Shown: positions 1 to 5,515 of the stretch, in pieces
Layout: each line of letters starts with the position of its first letter
How positions within the stretch are numbered: the stretch's first letter is position 1
Source: Anaerolineaceae bacterium
Lineage (GTDB): Bacteria; Chloroflexota; Anaerolineae; Anaerolineales; Anaerolineaceae
Direction of reading: 5' to 3'
Assembly: GCA_003448875.1 (NCBI GenBank)
Contig: DLXG01000193.1
Location: 1 to 5,515, forward strand
DNA: 5,515 nt
Translations under genes and position numbers: made by a program
The notes under the pieces: model-generated
Seen by the model: the letters and a program-made list of their open reading frames with translations, nothing else
The model's database searches: none
What the model was told of the DNA's origin: nothing

Positions 1-3000
1 ACCCCCTCTTTTACGAACAGGCGGCCTGGGGAACAGTGACCCGTCGCGACCGCCTGAACAGTTTAACCTCGCTGGCGGTTTATCACTTTTTGGGGACGCC
101 GCGTCCGGCTCAACCCCCGGTTGTGATTGCACCGCTGCGGGCAGTAATGACCCGCACTTTGCCGCGCCGCGATTTTCTGAAATCCAGCAAGATCATCAAA
201 CTCGGTCAAAGTATCTCTCCCGAAGTTTTGCAACGACAATGGATGGATATCGGCTATCAGCCGGTTGACACGGTTGTAGAACCGGGCCAATTTGCCCAAC
301 GCGGCGGCATCCTTGATATCTGGGTGCCGGCGGAGAACTTGCCGGTGCGCATGGAGTTTTTTGGGAACGAGCTGGATACACTGCGCCGTTTTGACCCGGC
401 GACCCAGCGGACCGTTCAAAAAATTGAACGTCTGTTGATTACACCTGCCCGTGAAGTGCTGCCGGGATACGCCGGTCATCTCAACCTTGGCGAGGGACAA
501 ACGCCGGATGAATTCTATCTTCCGCTGGTTCATCCTGCCCCTGCCAGTATACTGGACTATTTACCGTCCCAATCGCTGGTGGTCATGGATGATCTGCTGT
601 TCTTGCAGTCGGTTGCCAACGAGATTGAAGAACAAGCCGTTAAGTTGCGCCGGGAGAGCATTCAGGAAGGTATCCTGCCGGAAAATTTCCCCATTCCCTA
701 TCTGACATGGGGAGAAATCATAGATGAATTAAACTCGTTGCTCTGGCTGGATATGGGACAGAGCAGCGGAGAAGAACCTTCACCGCTGGCGGAGTGTTTT
801 CAACCCGGGCCGCGATACGGCGGAAGGCTGAAACCGTTTTTTGAATATCTACAAGACCTGTGTCGTCAGAATCAGCCGGCGGTGGTTGTATCCCGGCAGG
901 TTTCCCGCCTTAAGGCCCTGTGGCGTGAGCAGGGTTGTGCGCCTGACCAGCCTCATTTCACAGAAGGTTCACTGAGCGAAGGCTGGCAGTTGATCCTTTC
1001 AGCAGAAAGACGCTTCTATCTTCTGACGGATAGTGAAATTTTCGGGTGGGAGCGGCCTCAACCGCGCACGCGCGCCAGACCGGTTGCCGAAGCCCCGGAG
1101 GCGTCTTATGCTGACTTCAAACCCGGTTCGTGGGTCGTGCATGTGGATTATGGCATCGGTAAGTTTATCGGCTTGGTTCAGCGCGTGCTGGACGGAGTCG
1201 AGCGTGAATTCCTGTGCATCGAATACGCTGACGGTGATCAACTGTTTGTGCCGGTGCATCAGGCCGACCGCCTCAGCCGCTACATTGGGCCAAGCGGTGA
1301 AACTCCCACCCCTACCCGCTTGGGCGGGAACGAGTGGCAGAATACCCGTCAGCGGGTACGAGAGGCAGTTCTGGAGGTGGCGCAGGATCTGCTGGACCTT
1401 TACTCACGCCGGCAGGTGGCGCAGGGCTTTGCTTTTAGCCCGGATACGCCGTGGCAGCAGGATCTGGAAGCCTCATTTCCGTATGTGGAAACGGAAGATC
1501 AATTAAAGGCAATCAACGAGGTTAAGCGGGATATGGAGCGCCCGCGTCCGATGGACCGCCTGCTGTGCGGCGATGTCGGTTATGGCAAGACCGAAGTGGC
1601 ATTGCGGGCTGCCTTCAAAGCGGTGATGGACGGTAAACAGGTAGCCATGCTGGTGCCGACCACCGTTTTAGCGCAGCAGCACTACGAAACCTTCCGGCAG
1701 AGGCTGGCTGCATTTCCGGTAGAGGTGGAAATGCTCTCGCGCTTTCGTTCTCCGCGCGAACAGGACGAGATCATTCTGCGGACGGCGTTGGGCGAGGTGG
1801 ATATCCTGATCGGAACCCATCGTTTGCTGCAACCGGATGTCACCTTAAAAGACCTGGGCTTGTTGATCATTGACGAAGAGCAGCGGTTTGGGGTTACTCA
1901 TAAAGAACACTTCAAGAAGATGCGCACCGAAGTGGATGTTCTGACCCTGACGGCGACGCCGATACCGCGAACGCTCTATATGGCGTTGACCGGTGTACGC
2001 GATATATCGGTGATTAACACACCGCCGGCGGAGCGTCTGCCGATTATTACCCACATTGGCCCTTATTCGCCGCGGCTGGTGCGGCAGGCAATATTGCGCG
2101 AACTTGAACGCGGCGGGCAGGTCTTTTTCGTGCATAATCGTGTGCAGACCATCCGGGCCATGGAACACCATTTGCAGAAACTGGTACCGGAAGCGCGGAT
2201 TGGGGTGGCCCATGGACAGATGAATGAAGGCGAACTGGCTCAGGTGATGCATGATTTCACCCGCGGAAAAATTGACGTGTTGTTGTGTACCTCGATCATC
2301 GAATCGGGGTTGGACATCCCCAATGCGAATACGCTGATTGTTGACCGCGGTGATACCTTTGGGCTGGCGCAGTTGTACCAGTTGCGCGGGCGGGTGGGAC
2401 GCGGAGCTCAACGCGCCTATGCTTACTTCTTCCGTCACCGCCGCAAACCACCTACTCCCGAAGGCCAGGAACGGCTGGAGGTGATTGCCGAAAACACGCA
2501 ACTGGGGGCGGGGTATTCAATCGCCATGCGAGACCTGGAGATGCGCGGGGCGGGGGAATTGCTGGGCACACGTCAGCATGGGTATATTGCCAGCGTGGGT
2601 TTTCATCTCTACACCCGCTTGCTGGCCCAGGCGGTTCGCCAGTTGAAACAGGTGAGCGGTTTGGAAACGGCCGAACTGGCGGTGGATGAGGTGCGCGAAT
2701 TGAGCATGGCGGTGGCGGTTGAATTGCCGCTGGCGAGCGGCATTCCTTCTGCCTATGTGGCTGATCAGCAGGTGCGCTTGAATCTGTACCGCCGGATTGC
2801 GGATGTTAAAGATTTGGCCGAGTTGGACGCTCTGGCGCTGGAATTTGAAGACCGTTTTGGGGCTTTACCGGAGATGGTTCGCAATCTGTTTTATCAAATG
2901 AAGGTTAAATTGATGGCTCAGGAAGCGGGTCTGGTCTCTGTGGCTGTGGAAAATGATCAGATTGTCTTTCGCTTTCCTCCACTGCCGGAAAATGTAGAAG

Positions 3001-3176
3001 CCCGCAATTTGCCGCCGATTGGCGGAATGGTACGGGTCGGCAAAAATGCTTACCGAATGCCATTTTCAAGAGAAGACCCGCACTGGCAGGAAGCCGTCCT
3101 CGAAACCATTGCCGCTATACAAGCCGTGCTGCGCGAAGGCAGGATTGAACCCGACGGGGTCAAAGAAAATATTTAG
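1..3176 (+). CDS. mfd: Transcription-repair coupling factor Mfd (5'-truncated by window edge)
   Basis: Mfd is an ATP-dependent DNA translocase that binds stalled RNA polymerase, removes it and recruits UvrA to the lesion. The reading frame is open from base 3 to the TAG at 3174-3176, giving 1057 visible residues. A GTG at 36 is not taken as the start, because the codons before it ([11 protein letters not shown]) already look like Mfd; by comparison with the E. coli protein roughly 70-110 N-terminal residues lie outside the window. In visible-residue numbering the domains are: the end of the UvrB-like UvrA-binding module (about 1-150, with RGGILDIW and [15 protein letters not shown]); a variable D3 region; the CarD/TRCF-type RNA-polymerase-interacting domain (about 372-429, FKPGSWVVH to LFVPV and RYIG); Walker A GDVGYGKT (523-530, nt 1569-1592); DEEQ box (624-627, nt 1872-1883); TATPIPRT (nt 1950-1973); motif [10 protein letters not shown] (793-800, nt 2379-2402); a TRG translocation segment (ERLEVIAE to RGAGELLG); and the C-terminal D7 domain (from about 900). 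All ATPase motifs are intact, so the protein should be active. DEEQ instead of the E. coli DEEH is a common family variant. The gene ends 76 bp before uvrB on the same strand. Confidence 0.97.
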   Translation, partial: PLFYEQAAWGTVTRRDRLNSLTSLAVYHFLGTPRPAQPPVVIAPLRAVMTRTLPRRDFLKSSKIIKLGQSISPEVLQRQWMDIGYQPVDTVVEPGQFAQRGGILDIWVPAENLPVRMEFFGNELDTLRRFDPATQRTVQKIERLLITPAREVLPGYAGHLNLGEGQTPDEFYLPLVHPAPASILDYLPSQSLVVMDDLLFLQSVANEIEEQAVKLRRESIQEGILPENFPIPYLTWGEIIDELNSLLWLDMGQSSGEEPSPLAECFQPGPRYGGRLKPFFEYLQDLCRQNQPAVVVSRQVSRLKALWREQGCAPDQPHFTEGSLSEGWQLILSAERRFYLLTDSEIFGWERPQPRTRARPVAEAPEASYADFKPGSWVVHVDYGIGKFIGLVQRVLDGVEREFLCIEYADGDQLFVPVHQADRLSRYIGPSGETPTPTRLGGNEWQNTRQRVREAVLEVAQDLLDLYSRRQVAQGFAFSPDTPWQQDLEASFPYVETEDQLKAINEVKRDMERPRPMDRLLCGDVGYGKTEVALRAAFKAVMDGKQVAMLVPTTVLAQQHYETFRQRLAAFPVEVEMLSRFRSPREQDEIILRTALGEVDILIGTHRLLQPDVTLKDLGLLIIDEEQRFGVTHKEHFKKMRTEVDVLTLTATPIPRTLYMALTGVRDISVINTPPAERLPIITHIGPYSPRLVRQAILRELERGGQVFFVHNRVQTIRAMEHHLQKLVPEARIGVAHGQMNEGELAQVMHDFTRGKIDVLLCTSIIESGLDIPNANTLIVDRGDTFGLAQLYQLRGRVGRGAQRAYAYFFRHRRKPPTPEGQERLEVIAENTQLGAGYSIAMRDLEMRGAGELLGTRQHGYIASVGFHLYTRLLAQAVRQLKQVSGLETAELAVDEVRELSMAVAVELPLASGIPSAYVADQQVRLNLYRRIADVKDLAELDALALEFEDRFGALPEMVRNLFYQMKVKLMAQEAGLVSVAVENDQIVFRFPPLPENVEARNLPPIGGMVRVGKNAYRMPFSREDPHWQEAVLETIAAIQAVLREGRIEPDGVKENI

Positions 3177-3193
3177 AAATAATGTTCTTTTTA

Positions 3194-3219
3194 TCAAAGC
3201 GTGTTACAATCGAAGCGTT
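3194..3219 (+). repeat. Short imperfect direct repeat around the putative uvrB -10 box
   Basis: TCAAAGCGT at 3194-3202 and TCGAAGCGT at 3210-3218 differ at one of nine bases, and their starts are 16 bp apart. The pair brackets the candidate -10 element. Such a placement would suit an operator, but two 9-mers in a 76-bp gap can also arise by chance, and the 16-bp spacing is about one and a half helical turns, so the copies would not lie on the same DNA face. No known regulator is recognised. Confidence 0.25.
3205..3210 (+). promoter_or_regulatory. Candidate extended -10 element upstream of uvrB
   Basis: TACAAT at 3205-3210 differs from the sigma-70/SigA consensus TATAAT at one base. It is preceded by TGT at 3202-3204, giving an extended -10 of the form TGnTACAAT. 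No good -35 box sits 16-18 bp upstream: the 17-bp-spacer hexamer 3182-3187 reads ATGTTC and matches TTGACA at only two positions. An extended -10 can partly compensate for a poor -35. If real, transcription would start near 3217, leaving a leader of about 36 nt before the uvrB ATG and allowing uvrB to be expressed independently of mfd. This is inferred from sequence only; the host's sigma-factor preferences are not known from the window. Confidence 0.4.
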
Positions 3220-3236
3220 GAGCGGTTTGCTGGAGC

Positions 3237-3243
3237 AGAGAGG
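3237..3243 (+). promoter_or_regulatory. uvrB ribosome binding site
   Basis: AGAGAGG at 3237-3243 is a purine-rich Shine-Dalgarno-like sequence ending 9 nt before the ATG at 3253. It decides the uvrB start: the frame is open further upstream, to 3019, but that extension lies inside mfd and does not resemble UvrB. Confidence 0.7.
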
Positions 3244-3252
3244 AAATATTTT

Positions 3253-5301
3253 ATGGAATTCAAGCTGCAAGCACCCTATATTCCCACCGGCGATCAGCCG
3301 GAGGCCATCCGTCAGCTGGTTGAAGGTGTGCGCAAAGGATACCGCCATCAGGTGCTGCTAGGTGCAACCGGCACGGGTAAAACCTTTTCGATGGCGAATG
3401 TGATTCAAGAATTACAAATGCCTGCGCTGGTGATGGCTCATAACAAGACACTGGCTGCCCAGTTATACGCTGAGTTTAAGGAATTTTTTCCTGAAAATGC
3501 AGTGGAATATTTTGTGAGTTATTATGATTACTACCAGCCGGAAGCGTATGTGCCTCAACATGATCTCTATATTGAAAAAGAAACCGAGATCAACGAGGAA
3601 ATCGAACGGCTGCGCCTGGCGGCTACCACAGCCTTGATGACCCGCCGGGATGTGATTATTGTGGCTTCGGTGTCCTGCATTTACGGTTTGGGCAGTCCGG
3701 AAGAGTTTGGCAAAGGCCAGATTCAACTCGAGGTGGGCAAAATCTACCGTCGGAATGCCCTGCTGCGCCAACTGGTTGAGATCCAGTATCAGCGCAACGA
3801 TCTGGAACTGCGCGGGGGAACGTTTCGGGTGAGGGGTGATACGCTGGAAGTGTTTCCGGCTTACGAGGATCGCAAAGTGATCCGCATTGCTTTCTTTGGG
3901 GATGAAGTAGAGCGCATTCAGGTGGTCAATTCCCTGACCGGAGAGTTACTTTCTCAGCCCGAATCGATTGTCATCTTTCCTGCCAAACATTACATTACCG
4001 GAGAAGAACGGCTGAAGATTGCCATCCAGAATATTGAAGCCGAATTGGAAGAACGTTTGGCGTATTTTCGACGGAATAATAAATTTCTGGAGGCGCAGCG
4101 GTTGGAACAGCGCACCCGTTACGATCTGGAAATGCTGCGCGAGGCAGGCTACTGTTCAGGGATTGAAAACTACTCCCGTCATCTGGATCAACGCCCGCCG
4201 GGCTCGCCGCCGTGGACGCTGATTGACTACCTGCCCAGTGAATACCTGTTGATCATTGACGAGTCACACATGACTATTCCGCAAATCCGCGGCATGTATA
4301 ACGGCGACCGTTCGCGCAAGGAAACACTGGTGGAATTTGGTTTCCGTTTGCCCTCAGCATTGGATAACCGGCCGCTCAAGTTCGATGAGTTCGAAGAACA
4401 CATGGGCTACACCATTTATACCTCGGCTACACCCGGGCCTTATGAAATGGCACGGGCCGATCAGGTTGTGGAGCAGATCATCCGTCCGACAGGGCTGGTT
4501 GACCCGGAGGTGGAAGTGCGCCCAACCCGCGGGCAGGTGGATGATCTGGTAAAGGAAATCCGCAAGCGGGTTGAGGCAGGCGAGCGGGTTCTGGTTACCA
4601 CGCTGACCAAGCGCATGGCGGAAGATTTATCGGATTATCTGATGGAACTGGGCATCAAAGTTCATTACCTCCATTCAGAGGTGGAAACACTGGAGCGGGT
4701 GGGCATTCTGCGCGATTTGCGGCGCGGCGTCTTTGATGTGGTGGTCGGAATCAACCTGCTGCGCGAGGGACTGGATCTTCCGGAAGTTTCTCTGGTAGCG
4801 ATTCTGGATGCGGACAAAGAGGGATTTTTACGTTCTTCCACGGCTTTGATCCAGACGATTGGGCGGGCTGCCCGGCATGTGAATGGACGGGTGATCATGT
4901 ATGCCGACACGATCACGGACTCGATGAAAACCGCGATTGATGAAACCAACCGCCGCCGTGCCAAACAAATGGCTTACAATCAGGCTCACGGCATTGAACC
5001 GGTCGGGATTGTCAAAGCCATTCACGACATTACCGAGCGTATTTCAGCCGGGGCCGGGGTAGCCGAAGGACGGGCGGAATACCGGACAGGTGAAAAGGGC
5101 GGCTTCCTGCCGATGCCCGCCAACGAATTAAAGCGTTTAATCAATGAATTGGAAAAACAAATGAAGCAGGCTGCTAAAGATCTTGAATTTGAGAAGGCAG
5201 CCGCGCTGCGCGATCAAATCTTTGAATTACGGTCTCTGCTGGCAGAAGAAAGTAACCTGCCGCCGTGGAAGAAGGCGCGTTTACTGGCCGGCGAAGATTA
5301 G
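3253..5301 (+). CDS. uvrB: UvrABC system protein B (excinuclease subunit UvrB)
   Basis: UvrB is the damage-verifying subunit of nucleotide excision repair. UvrA loads it at a lesion, it inserts a beta-hairpin between the strands using a limited ATP-driven helicase activity, and it then recruits UvrC for dual incision. The protein has 682 residues, a typical family length, and is complete. It starts [19 protein letters not shown], the expected N-terminus with the Q-motif-like TGDQPEAI. Walker A is GATGTGKT (residues 37-44, nt 3361-3384). The beta-hairpin region [12 protein letters not shown] begins at residue 90 and leads into [10 protein letters not shown]. The UvrA-binding domain 2 follows. 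The DESH box is at 336-339 (nt 4258-4269), TSATPG lies near nt 4420-4437, and [16 protein letters not shown] and [13 protein letters not shown] form the C-terminal helicase motifs. The UVR domain, which contacts UvrC, covers about residues 626-660 ([12 protein letters not shown] to [10 protein letters not shown]). No frameshift, missing motif or atypical composition was seen. It is co-directional with mfd and may be partly co-transcribed with it as well as from its own promoter. Confidence 0.98.
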   Translation: MEFKLQAPYIPTGDQPEAIRQLVEGVRKGYRHQVLLGATGTGKTFSMANVIQELQMPALVMAHNKTLAAQLYAEFKEFFPENAVEYFVSYYDYYQPEAYVPQHDLYIEKETEINEEIERLRLAATTALMTRRDVIIVASVSCIYGLGSPEEFGKGQIQLEVGKIYRRNALLRQLVEIQYQRNDLELRGGTFRVRGDTLEVFPAYEDRKVIRIAFFGDEVERIQVVNSLTGELLSQPESIVIFPAKHYITGEERLKIAIQNIEAELEERLAYFRRNNKFLEAQRLEQRTRYDLEMLREAGYCSGIENYSRHLDQRPPGSPPWTLIDYLPSEYLLIIDESHMTIPQIRGMYNGDRSRKETLVEFGFRLPSALDNRPLKFDEFEEHMGYTIYTSATPGPYEMARADQVVEQIIRPTGLVDPEVEVRPTRGQVDDLVKEIRKRVEAGERVLVTTLTKRMAEDLSDYLMELGIKVHYLHSEVETLERVGILRDLRRGVFDVVVGINLLREGLDLPEVSLVAILDADKEGFLRSSTALIQTIGRAARHVNGRVIMYADTITDSMKTAIDETNRRRAKQMAYNQAHGIEPVGIVKAIHDITERISAGAGVAEGRAEYRTGEKGGFLPMPANELKRLINELEKQMKQAAKDLEFEKAAALRDQIFELRSLLAEESNLPPWKKARLLAGED

Positions 5302-5315
5302 AGTTGGCTTAGTTT

Positions 5316-5329
5316 TTGCGCCGGCGCAA
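5316..5329. repeat. Perfect 14-bp GC-rich palindrome after uvrB
   Basis: TTGCGCCGGCGCAA is perfectly self-complementary and begins 15 bp after the uvrB stop. As RNA it could form only a 5-bp stem (UUGCG/CGCAA) with a CCGG loop, followed by AUCUUUGUG rather than a proper U-run, so it would be at best a weak terminator. As DNA it is a possible symmetric operator: its centre lies about 41 bp upstream of the start expected from the candidate -10 box at 5352. Both readings are inference; only the symmetry is seen directly. Confidence 0.4.
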
Positions 5330-5351
5330 TCTTTGTGAAGTTAAACTCCGC

Positions 5352-5357
5352 TATACT
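5352..5357 (+). promoter_or_regulatory. Candidate -10 element of the downstream gene
   Basis: TATACT at 5352-5357 matches TATAAT at five of six positions and lies 37 bp before the ATG at 5395. No convincing -35 box is found at the usual spacing: TTGTGA at 5333-5338 matches TTGACA at four positions but leaves only a 13-bp spacer. The call rests on the -10 hexamer and its location in the gap alone. Confidence 0.35.
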
Positions 5358-5384
5358 GCGGGCTAGTTTAATCCCGTAAGATTC

Positions 5385-5389
5385 AGGAG
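5385..5389 (+). promoter_or_regulatory. Ribosome binding site of the third gene
   Basis: AGGAG at 5385-5389 ends 5 nt before the ATG at 5395, a strong Shine-Dalgarno match at good spacing. It favours 5395 over the next in-frame ATG at 5428. Confidence 0.75.
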
Positions 5390-5394
5390 TTCGC

Positions 5395-5515
5395 ATGAGT
5401 GTACAGGCTAATCCTGCCCTGAGAAGTATGCTTTTTCAAAGGCATATCGCCGTTCCTGTTGAACATGGCTCGTGGATATTTTTTCTTGGCCCAATCATGG
5501 TCGGGCGGGTTGCGC
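5395..5515 (+). CDS. Probable YwiC-like integral membrane protein (3'-truncated by window edge)
   Basis: Forty complete codons are visible before the window ends, too few for a length or full domain check. The product begins MSVQANPALRSMLFQRHIAV, and then PVEHGSW (residues 21-27) runs directly into a hydrophobic stretch, IFFLGPIMVG. A proline followed by (E/D)HGSW or (E/D)HGAW just before the first membrane helix is what I remember as the N-terminal signature of the YwiC-like family, predicted multi-pass membrane proteins without an established function. No signal peptide cleavage site is apparent, and the first helix looks like a membrane anchor. The gene starts 93 bp after uvrB on the same strand with its own ribosome binding site and a possible -10 box, so it may be a separate transcription unit. 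The gene call is firm from the start context; the family assignment is tentative, and any link to DNA repair is unsupported. Confidence 0.65.
   Translation, partial: MSVQANPALRSMLFQRHIAVPVEHGSWIFFLGPIMVGRVA

Noticed and set aside
36..38. GTG as a start codon for mfd, which would give a 1046-aa protein
   Set aside because: The frame stays open to the window edge and the upstream codons encode Mfd-like sequence (PLFYEQAAW). The resulting protein would also lack the beginning of the UvrB-like module. The gene is cut by the window, not started here.
1872..1883. DEEQ in place of DEEH in Mfd as a possible loss of function
   Set aside because: DEEQ is a normal variant of the Mfd Walker B box, found for example in Gram-positive Mfd proteins. 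The catalytic acidic residues are kept.
1845..2501. A 218-aa antisense open frame within mfd
   Set aside because: It lies wholly opposite the conserved helicase core of mfd, has a basic, low-plausibility composition and no recognisable motif. It is a shadow of the coding strand. The same applies to the open frames on the minus strand at 63-533 and 3463-3771 and on the plus strand at 1033-1506.
3162..3192. AAAGAA (3162-3167) and TTCTTT (3185-3190) followed by T residues as an mfd terminator
   Set aside because: The stem would be only 6 bp, five of them A-T, with a 17-nt loop, and it overlaps the mfd stop region. It is too weak to call an intrinsic terminator.
3019..3252. A 78-residue N-terminal extension of UvrB starting inside mfd
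   Set aside because: The extension is an out-of-frame reading of the mfd 3' end and the intergenic gap and has no UvrB character. The ATG at 3253 has a ribosome binding site and gives the canonical N-terminus.
5313..5338. Palindrome plus nearby T-runs as an intrinsic terminator for uvrB
   Set aside because: The T-run 5313-5317 precedes and overlaps the hairpin instead of following it. The sequence after the stem is ATCTTTGTG, and the stem is 5 bp. A minus-strand reading is followed by A residues. A weak effect cannot be excluded, but it is not called.

Overview
The window holds two nucleotide-excision-repair genes in tandem on the + strand, followed by the start of a third + strand gene. In order they are: the 3' nine-tenths or so of mfd (transcription-repair coupling factor, cut by the left edge), a complete uvrB (682 aa), and the first 40 codons of a probable YwiC-like membrane protein (cut by the right edge). 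No RNA gene, mobile element, CRISPR array or integrase-type signature is visible. Coding density is high; the two intergenic gaps are 76 bp and 93 bp.

Layout: 1-3176 encodes Mfd from within its N-terminal UvrB-like module to its natural stop. 3177-3252 is AT-richer and carries an extended -10-like element, a short imperfect direct repeat and the uvrB ribosome binding site. 3253-5301 encodes UvrB with all expected helicase motifs, the beta-hairpin and the C-terminal UVR domain. 5302-5394 carries a perfect 14-bp palindrome, a possible -10 box and a good Shine-Dalgarno sequence. 5395 to the end starts a protein with the motif PVEHGSW leading into a hydrophobic stretch.

How the genes work together: Mfd binds RNA polymerase stalled at a lesion, pushes it off with its RecG-like DNA translocase and recruits UvrA through a UvrB-like module. 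UvrA then loads UvrB, which verifies the damage and forms the pre-incision complex with UvrC. Having mfd directly upstream of uvrB puts two consecutive actors of transcription-coupled repair in one co-directional cluster, with a possible internal promoter that would let uvrB be expressed on its own.

Organism: a bacterium of moderate GC content. The style of the proteins and a YwiC-like protein of the HGSW type beside the repair genes remind me of Chloroflexota (Anaerolineae). This is an impression from memory, not a demonstrated placement.

I looked for an undescribed system and did not find one. The coding content is conserved housekeeping DNA repair. The observations worth checking are small: the gene pairing, the intergenic signals and the partial gene at the right edge.
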